38,964 nucleotides of DNA from Bacteroidota bacterium (lineage in GTDB: Bacteria > Bacteroidota > Bacteroidia > AKYH767-A > OLB10): the NCBI GenBank assembly GCA_025352785.1, contig JANXSD010000051.1, forward strand, positions 1 through 38,964. The letters run 5' to 3'. The notes below the pieces were generated by a model. That model was given only the letters and a program-made list of their open reading frames with translations, searched no databases and had not been told where the DNA came from. A program made the position numbers and the translations under genes. This document shows positions 1 to 8,081 of the stretch, in pieces (within the stretch, counting starts at the first letter, position 1; each line of letters starts with the position of its first letter).

Positions 1-123
1 TGCGATGCGATGAAACGCATCGCAACCTAATTAACCTGTAATAACTGTGGGGATGCGATTGATCGCATCCCCACAGTTATTATTTTTCATTGTTTGGATG
101 CGATGAATCGTATCCAAACAATG
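1..123. repeat. Three tandem hairpins with a shared GATGCGAT core
   Basis: Three adjacent inverted repeats. Arms 1-9/16-24 (TGCGATGCG/CGCATCGCA). Arms 40-59/62-81, a perfect 20-bp stem with a 2-nt loop. Arms 88-104/107-123, 17 bp with one G-T type mismatch. All three carry the core GATGCGAT..ATCGCATC, but the outer arms differ between copies (AATAACTGTG versus CATTGTTT) while each stays complementary to its own partner. The third hairpin ends one base before the stop codon of the minus-strand DUF2795 gene, so it could act as its terminator. What kind of element this is remains inference. Confidence 0.75.
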
Positions 124-345
124 TCAATACTCATCTTCATTAAAGAAGAAATCATCCTTAGTAGGATAGTCAGGCCAGATCTCTTCGATAGTTTCGTACG
201 GCTCACCTTCATCTTCCAATTCTTGAAGATTTTCTATCACCTCCATCGGGGCACCTGAACGAATGGCATAATCAATCAATTCGTCTTTGGTTGCCGGCCA
301 AGGAGCATCTTCGAGATGTGAAGCAAGTTCTAGAGTCCAGTACAT
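124..345 (-). CDS. DUF2795 family small acidic protein
   Basis: A 73-residue protein starting MYWTLELASHLEDAPWPATK. It resembles the short DUF2795-type proteins that are very conserved in Bacteroidota. No biochemical function is known to me. It is strongly acidic towards the C-terminus (DEGEPYETIEEIWPDYP, then DEY at the end) and has no signal peptide or membrane segment, so it should be cytoplasmic. The ATG at 345 is the only plausible start. It lies downstream of the adenosyltransferase gene on the same strand, separated by a hairpin at 401-415, and its own stop abuts the hairpin array at 88-123. It is probably transcribed alone. Confidence 0.8.
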   Translation of the reverse strand: MYWTLELASHLEDAPWPATKDELIDYAIRSGAPMEVIENLQELEDEGEPYETIEEIWPDYPTKDDFFFNEDEY

Positions 346-400
346 ATTATGATAATTTAAATTCGGTATTCAACGGGTTAATGATAGGTTGGTTGCAAAA

Positions 401-415
401 CCTCCTTTTCGGAGG
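401..415 (-). terminator. Candidate terminator after the adenosyltransferase gene
   Basis: On the minus strand CCTCC-GAAAA-GGAGG is followed by TTTTGC, about 55 nt past the stop codon at 471. Flanking TTGCA/TGCAA bases could extend the stem. The T run is short, so it may instead be a leader hairpin of the DUF2795 gene that begins 56 nt further on. Confidence 0.4.
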
Positions 416-470
416 GCTGCAAAAGTAGTAAAATAATATTCTAAATTTTCAAAGAATCCAAGCACTTTTT

Positions 471-1019
471 TTATATTCTCGGATTCCATGGACTTTCAGG
501 CACATTTAGGTTCTGTGCGAAGTATCTAGAAAGGACAAAAAGATAATCGGAAAGTCTGTTTAAATAGATACCTATTTGTGGATCAATCGGATTTTCTTCT
601 GTAAGATGTACCACTAAACGTTCACATCTTCTACATACGCATCTTGCAATATGCGTATAAGATACAGTAGTATGCCCGCCCGGGAGGATAAATGATTTCA
701 ACTCCGAAAGATGAGTTTCCATCGTATCCATCTCATTTTCTAGAATAGTAACATCCTCGATAGTTAGTTCGGGCAATTTCATCTTGCTTTTTTCAGGATC
801 ACTCGCTAATAAAGAACCTATCGTAAATAATCGATCCTGAACATCCATCAAAATTCTCAGTGAATGATCATCAATAGCTTGATCACGAATTAATCCTAAC
901 CATGAATTTAATTCATCAACAGTTCCATACGCTTCAATGCGTAAATGATATTTGGGAACCCTTGTACCTCCAATGAGTGATGTCTGGCCTTTATCTCCTG
1001 TTTTTGTATAAATTTTCAT
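471..1019 (-). CDS. Cob(I)yrinic acid a,c-diamide adenosyltransferase, PduO type
   Basis: 182 residues. The family transfers the 5'-deoxyadenosyl group of ATP to cob(I)alamin, making adenosylcobalamin in the cytoplasm. Visible signatures are the N-terminal ATP-binding motif [14 protein letters not shown], then [17 protein letters not shown] near residue 115, the conserved [10 protein letters not shown] helix and [15 protein letters not shown] near the C-terminus. This is the normal length for the PduO group. The ATG overlaps the TGA of the upstream ABC ATPase gene (ATGA), implying translational coupling. I see no cobalamin riboswitch, since the upstream DNA is coding. A possible consumer of the product is the CarH-like regulator at 19937-20827, but that link is inference. 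Confidence 0.93.
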   Translation of the reverse strand: MKIYTKTGDKGQTSLIGGTRVPKYHLRIEAYGTVDELNSWLGLIRDQAIDDHSLRILMDVQDRLFTIGSLLASDPEKSKMKLPELTIEDVTILENEMDTMETHLSELKSFILPGGHTTVSYTHIARCVCRRCERLVVHLTEENPIDPQIGIYLNRLSDYLFVLSRYFAQNLNVPESPWNPRI

Positions 1020-1741
1020 TCGTTAATAATTATGCTCTTCGCCATCACAATTTTATTATTATTAGGGCCATCAGACTCCACCAACCCATCTTTCAAACGT
1101 ACAATACGATGGGCATGTCGGGCAATATCTTCCTCGTGGGTAACCAAAATAACAGTATTTCCCTTAGAATGAATATCTTGAAAAAGAGCCATAATTTCCT
1201 CTGAAGTTTTTGAATCTAAGTTTCCTGTTGGTTCATCTGCTAAAATTATTGCAGGCTTTGTTACCAATGCACGTGCAATTGCCACTCTCTGACGCTGGCC
1301 ACCCGATAATTCATTGGGACGATGTGTTACACGATCACCCAAGCCTACTTCTTGAAGTACTTTTAGCGCTCTTTCCTCACGTTCTTCTCTCGACACACCG
1401 GCATAAACTAATGGCAGTGCTACATTGTCAAGTGCTGTACTTCGTGGTAATAAATTAAATGTTTGGAAAACAAAACCAATCTGACGATTACGAATATCAG
1501 CAAGTTCATTATCACTCATCCCTGCTACATCGATACTATTCAAAAAATAATCACCACCAGAAGGAGTATCTAAGCAACCAAGCACATTCATTAATGTCGA
1601 CTTGCCAGATCCAGAAGATCCCATCAAGGCAACGTATTCATTTTTATTGATGGATAATGAAATGGATTTCAATGCATAAATCGTTTCCGTTCCTACCTTG
1701 TAAATTCGTGAGATATCACTCAACTTTAAAATTGGTTCCAA
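1016..1741 (-). CDS. ABC transporter ATP-binding protein, MacB/LolD type
   Basis: 241 residues forming one complete ATPase domain: Walker [10 protein letters not shown] (about residues 41-49), Q-loop [11 protein letters not shown], signature [15 protein letters not shown], Walker [12 protein letters not shown] and H-loop ILVTHEED. The sequence type is that of the MacB/LolD/FtsE group, which powers lipoprotein or peptide release from the inner membrane. The permease is not adjacent, so it is encoded elsewhere. The frame has no ATG near the 5' end. The start is TTG at 1741, giving [16 protein letters not shown] as expected for the family, 17 nt after a good promoter -7 box. A C-terminal tail of about 20 residues follows the conserved domain. 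Confidence 0.92.
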   Translation of the reverse strand: MEPILKLSDISRIYKVGTETIYALKSISLSINKNEYVALMGSSGSGKSTLMNVLGCLDTPSGGDYFLNSIDVAGMSDNELADIRNRQIGFVFQTFNLLPRSTALDNVALPLVYAGVSREEREERALKVLQEVGLGDRVTHRPNELSGGQRQRVAIARALVTKPAIILADEPTGNLDSKTSEEIMALFQDIHSKGNTVILVTHEEDIARHAHRIVRLKDGLVESDGPNNNKIVMAKSIIINE

Positions 1742-1758
1742 TGAATCTAGTGTTTGTT

Positions 1759-1788
1759 CAAATGTATTAAGGAAATTGATATCTCCAA
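1759..1788 (-). promoter_or_regulatory. Bacteroidota-type promoter of the ABC ATPase - adenosyltransferase pair
   Basis: Reading the minus strand, TTG (1788-1786), a 19-nt spacer, then TACATTTG (1766-1759) matches the Bacteroidota consensus of a -33 TTG, about 19 bp, and a -7 TAnnTTTG. It lies 17 nt upstream of the TTG start codon and supports that start. Confidence 0.7.
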
Positions 1789-2162
1789 CTCAATTCAGAA
1801 TAGAAATGTAGCGTTTTAGAAGTCAATCGCAGCAGATGAGAAATATTTTTAAAATAAATCTATACAATTGATGGCAGATAAAATAGAAATTTATGCGTTT
1901 CGAATAACTTTAATTCTAATTTTTCTAGGATTTTTATTTAGCCTTTTCGCGCTTTGTTTGTTAGATGAACGAACACCTTCATTTATCCTTTCGTTCTTTA
2001 TAGATTATTTTTTTTATCGTACTTAATATATTGTTTGAGACATTTGCTTTCGAAATCATCAAATTTACTTTCTTGCTTTTATCATAAATTTTCAAGTGGA
2101 TCTGTATTACATTCACTAACGTGTTTGTCAAAATCAAAATCATTATTTAAAAGAAATTAATT
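1789..2162. other. Intergenic region with a possible small membrane ORF at 1871-2026 (+)
   Basis: AT-rich spacer with no convincing gene. On the plus strand an ATG at 1871 opens a 51-codon frame ending with TAA at 2024-2026. It encodes a hydrophobic segment (ITLILIFLGFLFSLFALCLL) after a short charged N-terminus. Such a frame can arise by chance in T-rich DNA, and I see no ribosome-binding site or recognised family. The remainder shows no repeats or strong hairpins. Confidence 0.2.
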
Positions 2163-2948
2163 CTAATAGCGAATACTAAATTGCTCTTTACTTAAATCAC
2201 GATTAATAAATAAAATTCCTAGCATAAAAAGATCAATACTAACTGTAACTCTAGAATGGTTTTGCAATTTCTTCCAGGCTTCCTTCATTCCCTCCGACCA
2301 ATTAATATCATCAATAACAATTATAGAATCATTATGGAAATAGGGAAGACATTGTTCGAAATAATTTAACGTTGGCTCATACTTATGATTGCCATCGATA
2401 AACACATAATCAAGTTTAGCAATTTTTTTTAATGAGGATGTTAACATATCATCGAAGGTTCCTTCTACAATTTCAATCTTACATTCTGGAAATTCAGCGA
2501 AAGATTTTTTTGCAATTGCTGCAGTATTTTCACATCCTTCCATCGTAATTAATTTCGCCTTTGAATTTCCAGCTGATTGGTACAATGCACTTATTCCAAC
2601 AGAGGTTCCTATTTCTAATAAATTCTCGGAATTTGTGTATCTGATCAATCGCGATAAAAGTCGAGCATATTTGGCAGGTTTACTAGAATGCTTCGTGATA
2701 TAATTTACGCTTCGCTCCTTATAGATTTTACCACCAAAACCAGCACCAAAATCACGAACTTGAATTAATGAATGATCTTCAAGTAAACGAGAGCGCAGGT
2801 TTTCAATTTTATTAAACTTCAATTCAACTTTATCGTATCGGAAAACATTTTCATAGAGTTGATACATGAATGGAGATTGCAAATCATGACGGTTCTGACT
2901 TCGTAAACAATACCTTATATAACAAAAGATGAAATTTAAACTACGCAT
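2163..2948 (-). CDS. Class I SAM-dependent methyltransferase (O-methyltransferase-like)
   Basis: 261 residues from the ATG at 2948. A GTG five codons upstream is also in frame, but the ATG sits one base after the terC stop (TAAtATG), a typical coupled arrangement. The SAM-binding motif LLEIGTSVGISALY, the acidic loop after beta-2 (LITMEGCE), and KLDYVFIDGNHKYEPTLNYF followed by DSIIVIDDINW match the Methyltransf_24/O-methyltransferase fold. The substrate cannot be told. The first 90 or so residues contain an aromatic-rich helix region seen in Bacteroidota orthologues. It is the last gene of the minus-strand run that starts at holB. Confidence 0.82.
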   Translation of the reverse strand: MRSLNFIFCYIRYCLRSQNRHDLQSPFMYQLYENVFRYDKVELKFNKIENLRSRLLEDHSLIQVRDFGAGFGGKIYKERSVNYITKHSSKPAKYARLLSRLIRYTNSENLLEIGTSVGISALYQSAGNSKAKLITMEGCENTAAIAKKSFAEFPECKIEIVEGTFDDMLTSSLKKIAKLDYVFIDGNHKYEPTLNYFEQCLPYFHNDSIIVIDDINWSEGMKEAWKKLQNHSRVTVSIDLFMLGILFINRDLSKEQFSIRY

Positions 2949-2949
2949 A

Positions 2950-3870
2950 TTATTTTGTTTCACTTTGTGATTTCATCATTGAAAAAAAGATACTTAATGA
3001 AAGAGTGACAATAATTACAAGTAACGTTAGTAATGTTGGCACTTCAAAATAATGAGATATCAACATTTTTGTTCCCACAAATGTTAAAATTATTGCAAGA
3101 CCATATTTGAGATAATGAAACATTCCCATCATTCCAGCTAATGCAAAATACAAAGAACGTAATCCTAAAATAGCAAAGATATTACTCGTATAAACGATAA
3201 AAGTATCTTGCGTAATCGACAACACAGCAGGAATTGAATCTACTGCAAATATCAAATCCGTAAAATCAATTACTAATAAAACAAGGAACAATGGTGTTGC
3301 AAACAGGACGCCTGATTTCCGAACAAAGAAATTTTTACCTGCGTACTCATCTGTTATTGGAAATATCTTTTTACACACTTTCACCAATAAATTATCATCT
3401 AACTTAGGATCATCATCTTCCTTTTGAAACAACATTTTTATTCCAGTGAATATTAATATTCCACCGAAAATAAATATCATCCATGTGAACATGTTAAACA
3501 ATGCTATTCCGACAAGTATAAATGTTCCTCGTAAAATTAAAGCGCCTATAATTCCCCAAAATAATACGCGATGCTGAAACTCCTTCGGAACTTTGAAATA
3601 GGTAAATATGAGAATGAATACAAAAAGATTATCAACACTTAACGACCATTCAATTACATATCCGGTAAGGAATTCAACAGCTTTTATTTTTCCGAACCAA
3701 ATATAAACAAGCACATTAAAAATAAAAGCAAGTGTTACCCAAAAGCACACCCACTTCAATGATTCACCTATCGAAACTTCACGCGATTTTTTATTAAGTA
3801 CGATGAGATCTAGCGCAAGCATCGCTAGAATAAAAACATTAAACCAAATCCAGAAACTCAGTGAAATCAT
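2950..3870 (-). CDS. TerC family integral membrane protein
   Basis: 306 residues with about eight hydrophobic segments. The family signatures are EWSLSVDNLFVFILIFTYF and DFTDLIFAVDSIPAVLSIT, whose membrane-embedded acidic residues are thought to bind metal. TerC/Alx proteins are inner-membrane proteins linked to tellurite resistance, manganese export and metal loading of secreted proteins. A charged cytoplasmic loop (QKEDDDPKLDDN) separates the two halves. It lies 33 nt downstream of the thioredoxin-like gene, leaving no room for a yybP-ykoY manganese riboswitch, so expression probably follows the operon promoter. Confidence 0.92.
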   Translation of the reverse strand: MISLSFWIWFNVFILAMLALDLIVLNKKSREVSIGESLKWVCFWVTLAFIFNVLVYIWFGKIKAVEFLTGYVIEWSLSVDNLFVFILIFTYFKVPKEFQHRVLFWGIIGALILRGTFILVGIALFNMFTWMIFIFGGILIFTGIKMLFQKEDDDPKLDDNLLVKVCKKIFPITDEYAGKNFFVRKSGVLFATPLFLVLLVIDFTDLIFAVDSIPAVLSITQDTFIVYTSNIFAILGLRSLYFALAGMMGMFHYLKYGLAIILTFVGTKMLISHYFEVPTLLTLLVIIVTLSLSIFFSMMKSQSETK

Positions 3871-3903
3871 TCAACCAAATATTAACGATATCGTAACGGA
3901 TCT

Positions 3904-4431
3904 CTATTTTTTTATTACTTGCTCGTATTGTTTTGGATCCAAAGCTCGAGAACTCCATTGGTTTAAAAACTCCAACGTACGTTCTTTACTGTATCCTTCG
4001 CCATCTTCAAGATAAGACGAGTTTTGTGTGTGTATGCGTTTTCCATCAACATCAAGAACAACAAATACAGGGTACCCGAAGCGTTGCGGAAAATCAAGAG
4101 CCTTTAGCGTTTCTAAATTGGGAACTTCCTTACTGTAGTTGATATGTTCCATCACAAAATCCTTTTTCAACAACGAGTCGATTGTTGCATCTGTTTCAAT
4201 AAATTTTTGAAACATTCTACACCATCTACACCAATTCCCTCCAACCATTAACAATACATGTTTATTTTGTTGCTTCGCAATTTTTACGGCATCAGTAATT
4301 TGCTTTCTTGCATCCAACTCCGGATGATAAATTAGCATTGCATTTTTTATTGCAGAACTATCTTGAGCAAGTAATGAAGAAGATGCATTCATCAATAATA
4401 ATAGAAGCAAATATTTTGCGATGTATTTCAT
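3904..4431 (-). CDS. Secreted thioredoxin-like protein (CRWC active site)
   Basis: 175 residues. A signal peptide (KYLLLLLLMNASSSLLAQ) targets it to the periplasm. The fold signature is VLLMVGGNWCRWCRMFQKF with the redox pair C68-R-W-C71, then a cis-Pro-type segment FGYPVFVVLDVDGKRI. This is the thioredoxin_7/DUF255-like group, with a CxxC that differs from the CGPC of thioredoxin. The physiological partner is unknown. It sits between gldH and terC with gaps of 27 and 33 nt, so it is very likely co-transcribed with them and might keep secreted proteins reduced or correctly disulphide-bonded. Confidence 0.85.
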   Translation of the reverse strand: MKYIAKYLLLLLLMNASSSLLAQDSSAIKNAMLIYHPELDARKQITDAVKIAKQQNKHVLLMVGGNWCRWCRMFQKFIETDATIDSLLKKDFVMEHINYSKEVPNLETLKALDFPQRFGYPVFVVLDVDGKRIHTQNSSYLEDGEGYSKERTLEFLNQWSSRALDPKQYEQVIKK

Positions 4432-4458
4432 TTTAATTTTAATAAAAATAGTTTACAA

Positions 4459-4959
4459 TTATTTCTTCTCCTTGGCTTTTTCAATACGAAGACCTACATC
4501 CATCATACCAGATAATGGATTCATTCGCATAGCTTGTATTAACTCAAAGCGATATTCTCCAGCTTGTGGAAAACGAACATTATGTTTGAACAGAATTCTA
4601 TTATCCCAAATATCACCTAAGCCATTTCCCAACCATTTACCATCCGCATTCGCTAACATAATTTCTGCTGTATCACGATCTAATTGTCCTCCAGGAAAAC
4701 GGGTATTGATAAATAAAAATAAATTACTAAACGGATACGATCCTGCATTTCGAATATTGAGATAAACATTTTGAGCATGAACAGTGTCCGTTATTTGAGC
4801 TGTAAACACTACTGGCTTATCTACATCCCACAACGATTTTTCAATCTTTTGATTCTGTTCAAAAACCACCGTATTGTCGCACGAAGTAAATAACATTGCT
4901 GCAATTACTGCTGATAAAATTATACTTCCTGAAAATTTATTTCTCGGCACTTCTTTCAC
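4459..4959 (-). CDS. gldH: Gliding motility lipoprotein GldH
   Basis: 166 residues with a lipoprotein signal peptide (lipobox LFTSC, acylated Cys27), then a beta-rich domain containing the GldH hallmarks FPGGQLDRDTAEIMLA and DGKWLGNGLGDIWDNRILF. GldH is required for gliding and secretion in Flavobacterium johnsoniae and is carried by many non-gliding Bacteroidota. The start is GTG at 4959. No in-frame ATG occurs before residue 22, so GTG is needed to give a complete signal peptide. The ricT stop lies 17 nt upstream. Four T9SS sorting-domain proteins or fragments elsewhere in the window fit an organism that runs this machinery. Confidence 0.92.
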   Translation of the reverse strand: MKEVPRNKFSGSIILSAVIAAMLFTSCDNTVVFEQNQKIEKSLWDVDKPVVFTAQITDTVHAQNVYLNIRNAGSYPFSNLFLFINTRFPGGQLDRDTAEIMLANADGKWLGNGLGDIWDNRILFKHNVRFPQAGEYRFELIQAMRMNPLSGMMDVGLRIEKAKEKK

Positions 4960-4976
4960 GTTGTTAGTTATAATTA

Positions 4977-6734
4977 TTATTCACTAGTTCCAGGTCGCTG
5001 ACGAGGAGGACGTGTTGAACCACTACTTGTTGAAGGAGCATTTAGAGGTGCAATACTTGGTGAAGGAGGAGGTACTTGTTGTGTAGGTTTTGGTGTCGAT
5101 TCTACTGGTGCTGCTGGTCGTGGTGTTGGAGGTTGCACCGGCGCCGATGGTTGCGAAGCATCTGATGGATTAGCATTCGGATTTGGAACAGCTTGTCGTG
5201 GTGGTCGGTTACTTGGAACTTGCTCACTACGTTTTTCTTGAACTTGTGGTCGAGGTGTTGGATGCGTTTGTTGAGGCTCCGCTTGATCGGATGATTGTTC
5301 TACAGGCTTAACAGGTTGCGGTCTATTTCCTTGATTTTTATTTTGGTTCGGATTCACACCTTGGCTTGGATTCTTTCTCGGTGCGGGCTGATTTCCTTGT
5401 CTCGAAGGTTGTTCGGTAGGATTATTTTGTGGAGTAACTTGTTGCGTTCTCGCTTGCTGCGGAGATACTTGTCGTGCTGGGCGGTTTGTTCCTTGTGGAC
5501 GATCGCCTTGCGTAGTAGCTAATGGAGTATTTCCCGTTACTAGAGCAGGACGATTTCCCTGATTTGGTCGTTCAGCATGATCATTCCCTTTTTTCTTTTT
5601 CTTCTTTTTCTTATGATCCATTCGTGTAAGACTATCTTGTCCTACAACATCTTTGAAATCGTGCTCATCTTCTTCTTCCTCTAAATCAAGACTACCAAAA
5701 TCATCTGGACGCTCGTTTAGTTTATTCATTGCCACAATTTCTTTAACACGATCAACTGCCATTGGAATCCAACTTTCGGCTGCAAAAAATGTTCGCTCTT
5801 CTCCTTCTTTCGGTTCAGGAATAATATTATACCACATGATCCGCTTGAAAATATCTGTCTTGCGATGAACCATCGTTCCTTTTCCAGTCAGCAATTTAAC
5901 ATTCGACTCTGGAATGTCTTTTATTGCATCCATATACGTATCTAACTCATAATTCAAACAACATTTCAACTTGCCACATTGTCCGGCAAGCTTTAAGGGG
6001 TTGAGCGATAAATTCTGATAACGTGCGGCACTTGTTGATACAATCTTAAAATCTGTAAGCCATGTAGAACAACAAAGTTCTCGTCCGCAAGAGCCGATTC
6101 CGCCCAAACGAGAAGCTTCCTGACGCTTACCAATCTGACGCATCTCAATTCTAACTTTAAATTCATCAGCAAGTTTTTTTATCAACTCACGAAAATCTAC
6201 ACGTTCATCGGCAGTATAATAAAAAGTTGCCTTTTTTCCATCACCCTGAAACTCTACATCACTAAGCTTCATCTTTAAGCCAAGCTCTAAAGCAAGCGTA
6301 CGCGAGCGATGCATCGTTTTATGTTCGAGGTCTTTTACTTCTTGCCACTTCTCAAGATCTGCTTGCTTTGCATGGCGATACAAGAGTTTTATCTCTGCTG
6401 AATCCTCTTTCACATCTTCTTTACGGAGCTGAAAACGAACAAGCTCACCTGCTAAACTAACCTCACCGATATCATGACCGGGGTTTCCTTCAACTGCCAC
6501 AAATTCACCAACCTTAAGATCAAGGTTATTGATATTCCGAAAAAACTCTTTCCTGCTGCCTTTAAACCTGATTTCTACTATGTCAAAAGGTTTTTGTCCT
6601 TGGGGAAGGACCATATCAGCAAGCCAGTTATATACATTCAGTTTATTACATCCGCTAGTGCCACAAGTACCATTACTTTGGCAACCACCAGGAGTTGAAT
6701 CGGTTGTGGTGGTTGAACATGTGCTACATCCCAT
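4977..6734 (-). CDS. ricT: RicT/YaaT-like PSP1-domain protein with a long Pro/Gln-rich tail
   Basis: 585 residues. The N-terminal tip is Cys-rich (C3, C6, C18, C24, C29). Residues about 45-340 form the PSP1/RicT domain, with two conserved clusters, C216/C221/C222 (GSCGRELCCSTW) and C253/C258/C259 (GQCGKLKCCLNYE). In Bacillus the RicT family binds an iron-sulphur cluster within the Ric complex affecting RNase Y and mRNA maturation. After an acidic stretch (LEEEEDEHD) and a run of eight lysines at about 375-382, the last 200 residues are low-complexity Pro/Gln/Asn/Thr/Arg. That tail is absent from the Bacillus protein. It lies between holB and gldH, the usual Bacteroidota order. Confidence 0.9.
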   Translation of the reverse strand: MGCSTCSTTTTDSTPGGCQSNGTCGTSGCNKLNVYNWLADMVLPQGQKPFDIVEIRFKGSRKEFFRNINNLDLKVGEFVAVEGNPGHDIGEVSLAGELVRFQLRKEDVKEDSAEIKLLYRHAKQADLEKWQEVKDLEHKTMHRSRTLALELGLKMKLSDVEFQGDGKKATFYYTADERVDFRELIKKLADEFKVRIEMRQIGKRQEASRLGGIGSCGRELCCSTWLTDFKIVSTSAARYQNLSLNPLKLAGQCGKLKCCLNYELDTYMDAIKDIPESNVKLLTGKGTMVHRKTDIFKRIMWYNIIPEPKEGEERTFFAAESWIPMAVDRVKEIVAMNKLNERPDDFGSLDLEEEEDEHDFKDVVGQDSLTRMDHKKKKKKKKGNDHAERPNQGNRPALVTGNTPLATTQGDRPQGTNRPARQVSPQQARTQQVTPQNNPTEQPSRQGNQPAPRKNPSQGVNPNQNKNQGNRPQPVKPVEQSSDQAEPQQTHPTPRPQVQEKRSEQVPSNRPPRQAVPNPNANPSDASQPSAPVQPPTPRPAAPVESTPKPTQQVPPPSPSIAPLNAPSTSSGSTRPPRQRPGTSE

Positions 6735-6792
6735 AATTTATAGGTTTATATGTTCAATTACCATTTATCATAAGCTGTTGTTAATAGCTTAA

Positions 6793-7926
6793 TTATTTAA
6801 TTTGAAGAATTCGACTAATCTTCAAGGACAAATCTAAGAATAAGATCTTAGCATTGGCATTTCTTTCCACATGATAATGCGCCTTATTTAACTCAGCAAC
6901 AAAAGAATCAACATTATTTTTATTTACGAAGGGTAAAAATAACTTTAATTTCTCTTTTTGCTGATGATCTAGTTTCACCATTTCGGTACTAGCCATATTC
7001 ATCATCAAGCACTCTCTCACCACTTGAATATTGCTGAAAAGAAAACTCTTCTGTTGATCTCTGCTCAAGCTAGACATGGTATCTACCCATGTAACTAGAT
7101 TACTCATAGATTTTTCCGGTTTAAAACATAGTCGCATCCAATTCACAAAATCTTGCTCGTGGCTTCCCTCTCCTGGTTCTTGCAATGCTAATTCAAGGGC
7201 TTGATGGAAATCCCCATCTGCAAACCGAGCTATTTCTTTCGCCTTTTCTGCTGAAATATCTTTTCGAATTAAAGCATCAACGATCTCACTATCTTTCAAA
7301 CGACTAAGCTTCACCATTTGCGTTCTAGAGATAATAGTTTGCAACAATTGATCACGTTGTTCACTCGCTAGCAAAAAGATGGTTTTGTCGGGTGGCTCCT
7401 CAAAACTTTTCAATAATTTATTCCCTACCGATGCATTCATCCTTTCAGGCAACCACATAACTATCACTTTATATAGTGCCTCAAACGCTTTAAGATTTAT
7501 TTTATGGAGAATATCAGCCACCTCCTCCGTCATGATTGTTGCTTGTTTGGTTTCTGTTTCTGCAATTACCTCTACCCAATCATTGTAATCGAGATAAGGA
7601 TTTGCCAAAGTCGTTCGACGCCATTCAGCTATATAATCGAAACTTTTTGGGGTCTTAAACTTTTTCGATGTCATTACTGGAAATACGTAGTGTACGTCAG
7701 GATGAACCATTTTCATGTTCTTCTTGCAGGATAAACAAGTACCGCAACTATCAATAAGAGTTGGATTTTCACAAGTTAGATATTGTGCAAAGGCATTGGC
7801 AAGGGGCCACATCCCAGCACCCTTCGGACCAAAAAACAATTGTGCATGGCTTACTCTTCCATCCTTGTAGGATGCAATTAATTTCTCCTTCACAGGATCC
7901 TGACCGATTACTTCGCTAAATAACAT
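6793..7926 (-). CDS. holB: DNA polymerase III delta' subunit (HolB)
   Basis: 377 residues. HolB is the clamp-loader delta' subunit of the replicative polymerase. The AAA+ N-terminus reads MLFSEVIGQDPVKEKLI, followed by a P-loop-like GPKGAGMWPLANA in which the catalytic Lys is Met, so it should not hydrolyse ATP. A zinc-finger set CxxxxxxxxxCxxCxxC follows (about 50-65), and ISRTQ occupies the sensor region. The frame is open for 31 more codons upstream, but that extension is hydrophobic and non-conserved. The ATG at 7926 is preceded 4 nt away by a -7 box (TATTTTTG), so I place the start there. It heads the operon with ricT. Confidence 0.93.
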   Translation of the reverse strand: MLFSEVIGQDPVKEKLIASYKDGRVSHAQLFFGPKGAGMWPLANAFAQYLTCENPTLIDSCGTCLSCKKNMKMVHPDVHYVFPVMTSKKFKTPKSFDYIAEWRRTTLANPYLDYNDWVEVIAETETKQATIMTEEVADILHKINLKAFEALYKVIVMWLPERMNASVGNKLLKSFEEPPDKTIFLLASEQRDQLLQTIISRTQMVKLSRLKDSEIVDALIRKDISAEKAKEIARFADGDFHQALELALQEPGEGSHEQDFVNWMRLCFKPEKSMSNLVTWVDTMSSLSRDQQKSFLFSNIQVVRECLMMNMASTEMVKLDHQQKEKLKLFLPFVNKNNVDSFVAELNKAHYHVERNANAKILFLDLSLKISRILQIK

Positions 7927-7930
7927 TTCG

Positions 7931-7938
7931 CAAAAATA
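7931..7938 (-). promoter_or_regulatory. Promoter -7 box of holB (TATTTTTG)
   Basis: TATTTTTG on the minus strand matches TAnnTTTG and ends 4 nt before the holB ATG at 7926. Transcription would start at or within a few bases of the start codon, giving a nearly leaderless mRNA. I found no TTG at the ideal -33 distance. Confidence 0.5.
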
Positions 7939-8081
7939 GCAAACAATAATATGTAGATTATGGAAATTTAAAATCCAGTAATGAATCGTGATGAGAATTA
8001 AAAAATTTGTGGTATTCACTAAAATACTCGTAACAATTCAATACAATGCCTTATTTTTATCGTTCTAATAGAAAATGAATT

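Noticed and set aside
3871-3903. Manganese (yybP-ykoY) riboswitch before terC
   Set aside because: Only 33 nt separate terC from the preceding gene; there is no room and no matching structure.
5295-5868. Plus-strand open frames opposite ricT
   Set aside because: They are the shadow of the low-complexity ricT tail and acidic segment; they are Ser/Leu/Arg-rich with no start context or recognisable domain.
7927-8019. N-terminal extension of HolB by 31 codons
   Set aside because: The extension is non-conserved and lies across the -7 box TATTTTTG. The conserved family N-terminus begins at ATG 7926.
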